Positions 1 to 6,376 of a DNA stretch of 12,229 nt are shown here, in pieces. Below the pieces are notes generated by a model. It did no database searches. It had not been told where the DNA came from and saw only the letters and a program-made list of their open reading frames with translations. The position numbers were made by a program, and so were the translations under genes. Positions within the stretch are counted from its first letter, which is position 1; every line of letters begins with the position of its first letter. This DNA is from Chloroflexota bacterium (GTDB lineage Bacteria; Chloroflexota; Dehalococcoidia; SZUA-161; SpSt-899), in the NCBI GenBank assembly GCA_018657655.1, contig JABHWQ010000334.1:1-12229 (forward strand), given 5' to 3'.

Positions 1-212
1 AATCCACGAGAATCGCCAAGGATCATAAGGGAAGTCGCAGCAGCCGAGCGTACCTCGCTGGAGGTATCCCTCAAAGCATCGACAAGAAGGCCAATCGCCC
101 GAGGGTCATCTACTTTTGTAAGTCCCTGCACTGCCATTATACGTTCATTCGAAGACGGGCTTGCCAACCCTTGCTGGCAGTCGTCAATTCCCTTCCTGAA
201 CAGATTAGACAT
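1..212 (-). CDS. HEAT-repeat protein, N-terminal part (runs off the left edge)
   Basis: The reading frame opens with an ATG at 212 and stays open to the window edge, giving about 70 residues. The protein starts MSNLFRKGIDD, and from about residue 35 it shows a HEAT / PBS-lyase-like repeat: DDPRAIGLLVDAL, then DTSSEVRSAAATSL and LGDSRG. This is the helix-turn-helix pattern of repeats with the conserved D-P-R-A and V-R-x-A-A positions. HEAT arrays are protein-binding scaffolds, and the partner cannot be told here. A GGGAGA ribosome site lies about 8 bases before the ATG, which supports this start. It follows the lipoprotein gene by 37 bases on the same strand, so the two are probably co-transcribed. 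Everything after the first repeat lies outside the window. Confidence 0.8.
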   Translation of the reverse strand, partial: MSNLFRKGIDDCQQGLASPSSNERIMAVQGLTKVDDPRAIGLLVDALRDTSSEVRSAAATSLMILGDSRG

Positions 213-249
213 TTACCGTCTCCCTTGTCTAACACTCATGCAACTTTGG

Positions 250-624
250 CTAGAACGGGTCAGGGCAATCATCGTCTTTACATTGATACACATTGCCCTC
301 GCTATCCCACTGGTAATAGAAACCCAATGTCAGCCCCTGTAGCATGTCAGACAACTTTTGTGCGCAGTTATCACATTTAAACTCCATAGCAGAGTTTGTC
401 CAGGCTGTCTGGGGCACTACTACTTCGATTCCATTGGCAGCCATAACAGCCGTCATGGCGAGTCTCATGTCGTCTAGCTCAGTCTTCATTGCCGTGGATT
501 CTAGCTTATCTATAAATGAATCAGGTGTTTCTTCTGCTGTGTTATTGTCACCTGAACAGCCAATGATGAGACTTCCTAATACCAATACCAGAATTGCATT
601 TGCCATTAAAACTGTTCTTCGCAT
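250..624 (-). CDS. small predicted lipoprotein, cysteine-containing C-terminus
   Basis: A 124-residue protein with a lipoprotein signal: MRR, a hydrophobic stretch, then a lipobox LIIGC with the lipidated cysteine at residue 23. After a short Ser/Asn/Thr/Glu-rich linker comes a helical segment (about 36-66, including LDDMRLAMTAVMAANGI). The C-terminus has four cysteines as CDNC and CKDDDC. The AMTAVMAANGI region resembles what follows the N-terminal helix in small pilin-like proteins of Chloroflexi; this is a resemblance from memory, not a demonstrated homology. The ATG at 624 is chosen over in-frame upstream codons because GGGAGA lies about 8 bases before it and the signal peptide starts there. 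It should be anchored on the outer face of the cytoplasmic membrane. It lies 71 bases after the thioesterase gene and 37 before the HEAT gene. The function is unknown. Confidence 0.8.
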   Translation of the reverse strand: MRRTVLMANAILVLVLGSLIIGCSGDNNTAEETPDSFIDKLESTAMKTELDDMRLAMTAVMAANGIEVVVPQTAWTNSAMEFKCDNCAQKLSDMLQGLTLGFYYQWDSEGNVYQCKDDDCPDPF

Positions 625-695
625 CTTGTTCTCCCTGAGATTGGTAATGATGATACAATGCCCTGGGTGCATTGTCTTGAGTGTCAGGTCATCCG

Positions 696-1172
696 TCAAC
701 CGACAATATATGTTCCCGTACCCACGGCTATCAAATGTTGCTTTTCGTTATGTAGTTCCATCCGGGATACGCCCACTTTCTTACCAGTGCGTAGAATGCT
801 ACCGCTGGCAGTAAAAACCTTACCTTTTCCCGGTCTTAGATAGTCAACCCGTAAGTCGATTGTATTTAGTTTTGACTTTTCCCGAAATGCCTCCATTTTC
901 TCCTGTGCAGAGCCACTTTTCATCTTTCCAATTATGTCTAAAAATACCGTGAGGCTTCCTATGGCATCCAACACGGCAGCGATGACTCCCCCGTGCAGCA
1001 TAGGGTCGTAAATCAATCCGACCAAGTCGTCACTCATTTTCATCTCCAGTTGGGGATTGTTGGGATTGAGCGATTTGATTTTAAAGCCGAATGCTTTGTT
1101 AACCGGTGATGACTCAACGAAGAAGTGATTGATTATGGGCAACAACTCCTTATCTTCATGCTTAACAGCCAT
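696..1172 (-). CDS. hotdog-fold acyl-CoA thioesterase (PaaI/YigI-like)
   Basis: A 158-residue single-domain protein of the hotdog thioesterase superfamily. The central helix signature is LHGGVIAAVLDAIGSL (HGG at 60-62), with Asp69 at the usual acidic catalytic position. The later strand TIDLRVDYLRPG (about 104-115) is typical of PaaI/YigI-type enzymes, which hydrolyse acyl-CoA thioesters in the cytoplasm. The natural acyl group cannot be read from the sequence. A charged insertion of about 20 residues (around 82-102) separates the central helix from that strand. The ATG at 1172 is chosen over an upstream in-frame codon because a full AGGAGG ribosome site precedes it by about 8 bases. A promoter candidate lies about 80 bases upstream. 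It is the first gene of a likely unit with the lipoprotein and HEAT genes. Confidence 0.85.
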   Translation of the reverse strand: MAVKHEDKELLPIINHFFVESSPVNKAFGFKIKSLNPNNPQLEMKMSDDLVGLIYDPMLHGGVIAAVLDAIGSLTVFLDIIGKMKSGSAQEKMEAFREKSKLNTIDLRVDYLRPGKGKVFTASGSILRTGKKVGVSRMELHNEKQHLIAVGTGTYIVG

Positions 1173-1250
1173 ATGGGGCCTCCTACACAGCAAATAGGGA
1201 TGTACTGATGTCGATGGTACTCCTCAGTGAAGGGCACAGTATTTCACACC

Positions 1251-1279
1251 ATTATAGTCTCACCCATGCAACCATGCAA
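1251..1279 (-). promoter_or_regulatory. promoter candidate for the thioesterase gene
   Basis: On the minus strand a perfect -10 hexamer TATAAT (1251-1256) is preceded by TTGCAT (1274-1279) with 17 bases between. The -35 match is weak. The predicted start lies about 70 bases before the thioesterase ATG. Confidence 0.45.
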
Positions 1280-1366
1280 ACAAGATGAGTCAAGGTTAGC
1301 ATAGGATAGGATGAATTTGTATATATGTTTCTATGTTAACCTATCTTAATCCAAACTCGTTGTGTA

Positions 1367-1395
1367 TTGACATAAACATCCTGTGGGTCTAGAAT
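1367..1395 (+). promoter_or_regulatory. sigma-70-type promoter for the frameshifted membrane protein
   Basis: TTGACA (1367-1372), a 17-base spacer and TAGAAT (1390-1395) form a near-consensus promoter. It points at the ATG at 1446 and would give a leader of roughly 45 bases. It suggests that the downstream gene was, or still is, expressed despite its frameshift. Confidence 0.65.
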
Positions 1396-1445
1396 CGTGG
1401 ACAAATAGCACCACAAAGTTGCTAGTTATGAACTGAGTAGTTGCC

Positions 1446-2521
1446 ATGGCATTGAGAATCAATAAAAATAATTTGTTGCAACCCTTACGTAAATTAAGGA
1501 ACGTGATGAGTATTCTAATTCCGTCAGGCAGAGTAGGACAAATTATCCCCGTTCTCACTGTTGTTATCATTGCGATTAGTCTCTATACGCAGTGTGAACA
1601 GGTAAACCAACAGGACAAAGAGTTGGATCTAAAAGCAATGAAATTGCACTCTACCAAAAGCAAATTAAATTCCGTTTAGATTATTCATATCGCGTTATGG
1701 TACCTCATGAGGATCAATCTGCTGTAACCAACTTAACCAAGGAACTTGTCGAAAATTTCCTAGCTGATGTTTGCAGTAGATCATCCAATAGTGACATTAC
1801 ATTTATACAGGCGATGTCTGATATCCTACCAATGTCAACCACGGTAGATATGACTCCAGCGTATACCCAAGTCTCAATCTGTAATATTGGGGAAGTTACT
1901 GCTACAGATGTAAGGGTAACCGTTGAGTCGGATTGGCTTGTCACAGATTTTGAATTCGATGAGCCGAGGGTATATTCAACGATAAGTACAGGTACCCCAT
2001 CGAATACATTAACAATTGAGTTGGATAGGGTAGTCTGTCATGAGGAAATCATCATCGCTTTCACGTTAACACCAAGCCATCAACAAAATGACTACGGTAC
2101 TATAAGGCTTGATGAATCCAATGGAGCTCCATTTCCTGTCGCATCATATTTCCCAGCTGACCAAGAGCCAAATATCAAGATAAACGTCGTGGCTCAAGAA
2201 GGGCTTGGTAGTCTCACAGATAGGTATGTAGGCTCAGCACCTATTCTGGTCTTTGATCCAATATCAGTGGGTGATATTGTTACACCGGTTTCGTATAGTA
2301 TACTCTGGCCAACCCCTGGAGATGTCGAAGAATACACAGACAGTGATGACTTAATCGGCATGAGCCCGGATGATATTGCTCTGGTCAAAGAAGGGCCTCA
2401 ATACTCGGCAGGCATACGTTGGCTGTTTGTTGAATTGACCACGGGAAAATCCAAAGGTGAGCGTGGTTGGATTGCCCAATACAGTAGCTACGGAGACCCG
2501 ATTCTACAATCCCATCGGTAG
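1446..2521 (+). pseudogene. membrane-anchored protein with Ig-like extracytoplasmic region, one-base frameshift
   Basis: Two reading frames make one protein of about 358 residues. The first frame (1446-1679) has a basic N-terminus, one transmembrane helix (about residues 32-48, IIPVLTVVIIAISLY) and the start of a heptad-like segment (QVNQQDKELDLK). The second frame is open from 1598 to 2521. Within it, SNEIALYQKQIKFRLDYSYRV continues that segment just where the first frame turns into unrelated residues and stops. Moving back one base at the AAAA run at 1631-1634 joins them cleanly. The second part has an Ig/CARDB-like stretch (SICNIGEVTATDVRVTVES, around 1870-1930) and a C-terminal region I do not recognise. 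The ATG at 1697 has no ribosome site, so a separate second gene is unlikely. Topology is inferred as N-in, C-out. It could be a pseudogene, a sequencing indel in an A run, or a recoded gene. Confidence 0.7.
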
Positions 2522-2932
2522 TCATCGCGTAAAGAAATCCCACATGTTATCAACATGCAATTCCCCCTACTATCACCGCTAGTTCTACGATTGACGCGAA
2601 GGAGTATGATGTTATCAGTCGAAGCTGAATTTGAGTCTGTTAGAGAATTAGAAGGTATTCATCTGTGTTTTTCTAACGCTAATTCCCTATAAATGGTAAT
2701 CCCCCGCAGATGCACTGCGGACTGCTCAGATACGGTTCTCACTGCAACTGCTCATTGAAAACAGAAACCATCTCAAAGCCCCAACGTGGGAGCAGCAACC
2801 CAAGCAGCCAGATGCGATGGAATGACCATGACCGGGTAGTACTGAGTCTGGATCATAAAAGGAAGATGAAAATAACACGGAGTCAAACAAATAAGGCAGG
2901 AGTAAAATATGAGGGCATCAACTTTGAGTAAG
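2522..2932. other. gene-poor stretch between the broken gene and tRNA-Glu
   Basis: About 410 bases with no convincing gene on either strand. A 73-codon open frame (2710-2931) has no ribosome site and a composition unlike a protein (many R, S, N, K), so I read it as chance. Two small inverted repeats are visible: CATGTT-ATC-AACATG (2543-2557) just after the broken gene, and CCGCAG-ATGCA-CTGCGG (2704-2720). Neither has a T-tract, so neither is a convincing terminator. Near 2900 an AGGAG sits 8 bases before an ATG, but that frame runs antisense through the tRNA and stops. The stretch abuts the tRNA 3' end, a common integration site, but no duplicated tRNA end was found. Confidence 0.5.
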
Positions 2933-3008
2933 TGGTGGCCCCAAGGGAATTCGAATCCCTGTCTGCGCCTTGAAAGGGCGCCGTCCTAGTCCCCTAGACG
3001 ATGGGGCC
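2933..3008 (-). tRNA. tRNA-Glu (anticodon UUC), CCA encoded
   Basis: The reverse complement folds into a complete 76-base tRNA. The acceptor is GGCCCCA paired with TGGGGCC, followed by discriminator A and an encoded CCA. The anticodon stem GCGCC/GGCGC closes the loop CTTTCAA, giving anticodon TTC (2972-2974 on the plus strand). The T stem AGGGA/TCCCT closes the loop TTCGAAT. It lies 86 bases downstream of the iron operon on the same strand. Confidence 0.97.
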
Positions 3009-3014
3009 GCAAGT

Positions 3015-3043
3015 TCTATAATGGCATGCACTCTGAGTGCCAA
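3015..3043 (-). promoter_or_regulatory. promoter of tRNA-Glu
   Basis: Minus strand: TTGGCA (3038-3043, five of six matches to TTGACA), a 17-base spacer and TATAGA (3015-3020). Six bases separate the -10 box from the first base of the mature tRNA, so transcription would begin at or next to the mature 5' end. A 13-bp palindrome GCACTC-T-GAGTGC (3028-3040) overlaps the -35 box and spacer. Confidence 0.6.
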
Positions 3044-3094
3044 GCAAAAGTATAGCAGAATAGGAGACTAGAGACAACAGGTGGAATCTGATTT

Positions 3095-3730
3095 TCATGC
3101 CGAACGCACAAAAATGCTTCCGGCTATTTCTTTATCAACTGCAACCTGAGTTTGCCCGACTTGGAATACATATGATGGGGAAGTTTGAATGACCTCAACG
3201 GATTGACCCGGCAATACTCCCATGGCCATGAGTTTTTGCAGATTTTTGTCTTTCTTGGTTAGAACATATACGATTTTCCCTTTTTGTCCTTTCTTTAAAT
3301 CAGCGACCGAAGAGACCACGCTTATGGCAGATTTCTTCTTTTCTTTACAGCACTTCCCTGGTGGAATTGGTTTGCCGTGAGGACATTCGGTGGGATGACC
3401 CAGTAGCGTGCAAATACTACGTGTTACACCTTCAGATAGAATGTGCTCGACTTTACATGCCGTGTCTTCCATATCTTCTTCACCGACATCAAGAACGTCG
3501 TGAAACAACCTTTCAGCCAGACGGTGTCTTCGAATTACCTTGCGTGCCTCTTCATAGCCGGATTTAGTCAGTTGCACATTATTGCCTTTGCTGACGATAT
3601 GATTTGATTTCAGAAGTCCTCGAATTACGTTCTCGCGGCCTACAGACTTTTTGTCTGTTGACGTCTCTCTTCCATCCACTGTTTCGATCCATAACTTTTC
3701 CAGTACTTCCTGAGCTGCTTCACTTATCAT
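3095..3730 (-). CDS. DtxR-family iron-dependent regulator fused to a FeoA domain
   Basis: A 211-residue protein with three parts. Residues 1-65 are a winged-helix DNA-binding region (EVLEKLW to LTKSGYEEA). Residues 66-123 are the metal-binding and dimerisation domain. Residues 138-211 are an SH3-like FeoA domain (KKGQKGKIVYV, MGVLPGQSVEV, VAVDKEIAGSIFV). Visible metal ligands match those of DtxR: His69 and Glu73 in HRLAE, and Cys92, Glu95, His96 in CKVEH. The family signature LLGHPTECPHGKPIP follows. Cysteine at the DtxR Cys102 position argues for iron rather than manganese sensing, by family knowledge. The helix-turn-helix looks a few residues shorter than usual, and two extra cysteines (127, 128) sit in the linker. 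The start at 3730 lies inside the preceding small gene (11-base overlap). It probably regulates the iron uptake genes it ends, and its FeoA domain may act on FeoB directly. Confidence 0.88.
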   Translation of the reverse strand: MISEAAQEVLEKLWIETVDGRETSTDKKSVGRENVIRGLLKSNHIVSKGNNVQLTKSGYEEARKVIRRHRLAERLFHDVLDVGEEDMEDTACKVEHILSEGVTRSICTLLGHPTECPHGKPIPPGKCCKEKKKSAISVVSSVADLKKGQKGKIVYVLTKKDKNLQKLMAMGVLPGQSVEVIQTSPSYVFQVGQTQVAVDKEIAGSIFVRSA

Positions 3731-3896
3731 TTCGCTTGAACCACCTTTTCAATATCTTTAGAGATTTTGGCTCCGGCAATGTTTCATACCCGCAATTGGG
3801 GCAACAAATTATCTTGCAATTGGAAACAGGACACCCTTTGCAGGTTTCCTGACCTTCGCATTCCTCGAATTCATATCCGCAAAAAGCACATTTCAT
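3720..3896 (-). CDS. 58-residue cysteine-rich zinc-ribbon-like protein in the feo operon
   Basis: An intact small gene between feoB and the dtxR-like gene. It begins with ATG at 3896, overlaps the feoB stop as ATGA, and ends with TGA at 3720 inside the next gene. The product begins MKCAFCGYEFEEC and has nine cysteines, as CAFC (3-6), Cys13, CKGC (19-22), Cys27, then CC and CPNC (31, 32, 35), followed by GYETLPEPKSL and a basic tail KRWFKRNDK. Paired CxxC motifs with a following Gly-Tyr are typical of zinc ribbon or rubredoxin-like knuckles that hold Zn or Fe. There is no signal peptide or membrane segment, so it should be cytoplasmic. Its place suggests a FeoC-like accessory role in iron delivery or FeoB control, but it does not resemble the winged-helix FeoC of enterobacteria. 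Function is inferred from context only. Confidence 0.82.
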   Translation of the reverse strand: MKCAFCGYEFEECEGQETCKGCPVSNCKIICCPNCGYETLPEPKSLKILKRWFKRNDK

Positions 3897-5344
3897 AAGG
3901 TAGCCCCGATACCATTCAGGATTTTATTTAACAGGAATCCAACACCAAATGCATATACAACTATGAAAACCAGGATTGATCCGGCTGTTTTTACTCCCCT
4001 TTCTTTGACCATCATCATGAATTGGGCAATGCAAGGAACGAATAATGTTAGGGTCACGGCAGCCACTGTGAGTTGAACTCCGGTCAGGATATCCTGCATA
4101 TCGAATAAACCGGCAGCGCCATAATCCCTTCTAAAAAACCCGAACAGGAATACACTTGCAGTATCATCCGGTAATCCGATGAAGTTTACCAGCGGTTCGA
4201 TGCCTGAAAGGATTGAATCCATTGCGCCGACCAATTCCATGAACCAGACAATGACGCTTACTAAGACAAATATGGGCAACACTTCCTTCAAATACCAGAT
4301 CATCCGAGTGTACGTCTTCGTCAGGACATTGGAGAGCTTTGGCCATCGGAGTGGAGGCAGTTCCATATAGAAACTGGGTTTTCTTCCGGGCAACACTTTG
4401 GATGCGAGGTATCCGATCAGTATGAAACTCAGAACGATCACGAGTACCCATGTAATCAGCGCTTTCGGGTGACCGGACATGATTCCCATGATAACCCCCA
4501 ACTGCGCTGCGCATGGTATTGCTAGAGCCAGCAAGAGGGTGGCAATAACTCGTTCCCGCCTGGTCTCCTGGGTTCGGGTAACCATTGTTGCCATCGTATC
4601 GCAACCGAGTCCCAGAACCATCGGTATTACTGCCCTGCCGCTTAATCCTATCTTCTTAAACAGAGCATCAACCAGAAGAGAGAGCCGTGGGAGGTATCCG
4701 GTGTCCTCAATGATAGAGAAAACAATGAAGAATATTCCCACTATGGGCAGTATAATCGCTATGGCATACGTAAGGCCCAGTTTGAGAATGCCGTATTCAC
4801 CAACTATCAAATCTTGAATGCTTTGCCATGGGATATAGTCTTCAGCCAGATCTGCAAAAAATGGATTGATATGCTCCCCAAACAGGGTGCCCTCGATCCA
4901 ATCAACCATTATACCGGCCCCAAGGACACCGACGAGCTGATAGAGTCCAAGATACAAAATAACGAGGAGAATCGGGATACCGGTTATGGGATTTATCATT
5001 ATCCGGCTGAGTTTCTCCCTAAACGGCATCTCTGGTGCATCTTCCATAGTGATACAAGAGGATGCGATATGTTCGGCTTCACGTTGCAATCGCATTCGAA
5101 TAACGTAATTTAACGGATGTGAATATTTGCTCTGCGTTTTTTTAGCGATGGTATCGATTCGGGCAAATCGGGCAGATTCATCCTGTTCGAGCAGTTGCCG
5201 GATGTCTTTATCGTCCTGCAAAAATAACAGCGCTACAGAACGTTTGGAGATTGAATAGGTTGACTCAAGGAGTGGCCCGATCTCTTTTATCGCGGATTCG
5301 ATGGTAGCGTCATATGTAACGCGTAGAGATTCAACTTGCGACAT
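3893..5344 (-). CDS. feoB: ferrous iron transporter FeoB, membrane part (split gene)
   Basis: About 483 residues carrying the helical regulatory region and membrane domain of FeoB without the GTPase. Roughly residues 1-110 are soluble and helical, and at least seven hydrophobic segments follow. Gate-type motifs line up with FeoB: GLGCDTMATM with TRTQETRRER where classical FeoB has GFGCNVPA with TRT, then IPCAAQ, FGFFRRDYGAAG in place of FGKE, and FVPCIAQ. This is the divergent FeoB/nucleoside-recognition type. It should import Fe(II) across the cytoplasmic membrane with the GTPase part encoded just upstream. The first in-frame candidates are GTG at 5350 and ATG at 5344. I chose the ATG, though neither has a good ribosome site. 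The gene overlaps the GTPase gene by 14 bases and the next small gene by 4 (ATGA), which implies coupled translation. A frameshift in one original feoB is the alternative. Confidence 0.85.
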   Translation of the reverse strand: MSQVESLRVTYDATIESAIKEIGPLLESTYSISKRSVALLFLQDDKDIRQLLEQDESARFARIDTIAKKTQSKYSHPLNYVIRMRLQREAEHIASSCITMEDAPEMPFREKLSRIMINPITGIPILLVILYLGLYQLVGVLGAGIMVDWIEGTLFGEHINPFFADLAEDYIPWQSIQDLIVGEYGILKLGLTYAIAIILPIVGIFFIVFSIIEDTGYLPRLSLLVDALFKKIGLSGRAVIPMVLGLGCDTMATMVTRTQETRRERVIATLLLALAIPCAAQLGVIMGIMSGHPKALITWVLVIVLSFILIGYLASKVLPGRKPSFYMELPPLRWPKLSNVLTKTYTRMIWYLKEVLPIFVLVSVIVWFMELVGAMDSILSGIEPLVNFIGLPDDTASVFLFGFFRRDYGAAGLFDMQDILTGVQLTVAAVTLTLFVPCIAQFMMMVKERGVKTAGSILVFIVVYAFGVGFLLNKILNGIGATL

Positions 5345-5897
5345 AGTCACCCATTCTGAAGATTAGCTCAGGGAATCCGCGGCATGTGGTGGCTACAACA
5401 GGAACGGTGGGTATGCCAAGAGTGGTTTCCAGCTCTTCACAGTCTATCTTGATGCCTGCCGCTTCGGCTTCATCCATCATATTGACCACCAGCATGAGGG
5501 GAAGGTCGGTTTCGATCATTTGCAGAGTCATTGGCAGCATACGTTCCATGTTCCTGGCATCGATAACGTGAATCACCAGCCGTGGTTTTTCCTCCAAAAG
5601 GAGTTGTTTGGCTACACGTTCCTCTTCTGTAATAGGAATAAAAGAGTACATTCCCGGAGAGTCTATAATCCCGTATTCTTTACCGTTCAATTTGCATTTA
5701 CCGGTATCGATAGCGACGGTGGTTCCAGGGTAATTCGAAACAGCAACATATGATCCTGTCAATCTGCCAAAAATGAGACTTTTGCCGACGTTGGGATTCC
5801 CAATCAGCACAATCTTCTGTAGATCGGCAATACTTTTGTTATCAGGCTTGCCATCTTTTCTAGCCGGTTTGTTCCCTCGTCTGTACCGAAATCTCAT
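5331..5897 (-). CDS. feoB: FeoB GTPase part (split gene)
   Basis: A 188-residue stand-alone G domain with all five G motifs: G1 GNPNVGKS (33-40), G2 threonines in YPGTT (59-60), G3 DSPG (79-82), G4 NMMD (139-142) and G5 ATTCRG (169-174). The sequence between G1 and G2 (GSYVAVSNYPGTTV) is the FeoB signature. A basic leader of about 25 residues precedes the domain. It should bind GTP and gate the FeoB membrane part, which begins in another frame at its 3' end. Normal FeoB has both in one chain of about 650-770 residues, and the two pieces here total 671. The ATG at 5897 is chosen because it overlaps the fur stop as ATGA. A longer in-frame extension to 6059 would lie wholly inside fur and has no support. 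It ends ELIFRMGDYVAS, where the chain would normally continue into the helical domain. Confidence 0.85.
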   Translation of the reverse strand: MRFRYRRGNKPARKDGKPDNKSIADLQKIVLIGNPNVGKSLIFGRLTGSYVAVSNYPGTTVAIDTGKCKLNGKEYGIIDSPGMYSFIPITEEERVAKQLLLEEKPRLVIHVIDARNMERMLPMTLQMIETDLPLMLVVNMMDEAEAAGIKIDCEELETTLGIPTVPVVATTCRGFPELIFRMGDYVAS

Positions 5898-6316
5898 ATT
5901 GATGACTCTTGATGCATATCCCTCGGGCAATTTGGGCAATACCCTTGCATATTTATTTCGATGTCCGTTATTTGAAACTGACTCGTTTCTTCCACATCCT
6001 TGGTCATTTTTGGGGTCAACGGAGAGTTGAATTCGAACACCTCGCCGCAACTTCGGCATACCAGGTGATGGTGCTCGGCAGTGTCTTTGAGTTCGTAATG
6101 ATGATGATCCTCAACAAAATGCCGTTCAGCCACCAAATCCAATTCCTTGAGCAAATTCAGATTGCGATAGATGGTGGAAAGGCTAATGCGGGGATCGCGC
6201 CCCTTTGCTTTTTGAAAAAGCTCGTCGGCGTCTAGATGCCCTCCGGCATCACGAATAATCTCCAATAGTAACTTCCTTTGCGAAGTCATGCGTTGACCTA
6301 TTAATTCAGTTGCCAT
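5894..6316 (-). CDS. Fur-family metalloregulator
   Basis: A 140-residue protein of normal Fur length. The winged helix spans about 5-70, with the signature DELFQKAKGRDPRISLSTIYRNLNLL. The C-terminal dimerisation domain holds a histidine-rich metal site (EDHHHYEL at 69-76, HHH at 82-84) and a four-cysteine structural zinc site: CRSC (87-90) and CPNC (127-130). Fur, PerR and Zur are hard to tell apart by sequence, but position at the head of a feo operon favours iron. The ATG at 6316 is backed by GAGGTGG about 5 bases upstream. Its stop overlaps the start of the feoB GTPase gene as ATGA. A promoter and palindrome directly upstream suggest autoregulation together with the uptake genes. It probably binds Fe(II) and represses the operon, by family analogy. 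Confidence 0.9.
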   Translation of the reverse strand: MATELIGQRMTSQRKLLLEIIRDAGGHLDADELFQKAKGRDPRISLSTIYRNLNLLKELDLVAERHFVEDHHHYELKDTAEHHHLVCRSCGEVFEFNSPLTPKMTKDVEETSQFQITDIEINMQGYCPNCPRDMHQESSI

Positions 6317-6351
6317 GAAACCACCTCAACCGATGGATATTTGCAGTATTT

Positions 6352-6376
6352 ATTGCGAATGCTTTGCATAAGCAAT
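6352..6376. promoter_or_regulatory. 25-bp imperfect palindrome, candidate operator of the iron operon
   Basis: Read on the minus strand, ATTGCTTATGC, AAA, GCATTCGCAAT: two 11-base arms, nine of which pair, around a 3-base centre. It overlaps the last three bases of the -10 box and covers the expected start site of the fur operon, a classic repressor position. Fur or the DtxR-like protein are the obvious candidates. It does not look like the AT-only enterobacterial Fur box. Confidence 0.55.

Noticed and set aside
344..814. A 156-codon plus-strand open frame across the lipoprotein and thioesterase genes
   Set aside because: It is antisense to two well-supported genes with good ribosome sites. 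Its own translation shows no family motif.
2543..2557. Intrinsic terminator after the frameshifted gene
   Set aside because: Only a 6-bp AT-rich stem (CATGTT/AACATG) with no T-tract follows the stop codon.
2639..2685. A pseudoknot from GTTAGA/TCTAAC and GAATTAG/CTAATTC
   Set aside because: The crossing stems leave a 0-base and a 1-base connecting loop, which is not physically reasonable, and no gene follows closely.
2710..2931. A 73-codon open frame before the tRNA
   Set aside because: No ribosome site, no recognisable motif and a non-protein-like composition. It overlaps a small hairpin and ends beside the tRNA.
2909..2992. A small gene start (AGGAG then ATG) running into the tRNA
   Set aside because: The frame is antisense to the tRNA and stops after about 26 codons. 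The ribosome-site match is probably chance.
3028..3040. A second CIRCE-like site (GCACTC-T-GAGTGC) in the tRNA-Glu promoter
   Set aside because: It has the core hexamers of CIRCE but only one base between them instead of nine, and the outer TTA/TAA bases are absent, so HrcA should not recognise it.
4164..4604. A 146-codon open frame on the minus strand inside feoB
   Set aside because: It is a shadow of the FeoB membrane frame, with no ribosome site and no recognisable domain.
5898..6059. A longer N-terminus for the FeoB GTPase part
   Set aside because: The extension lies wholly inside fur, carries no family similarity, and the ATGA junction gives a better start at 5897.
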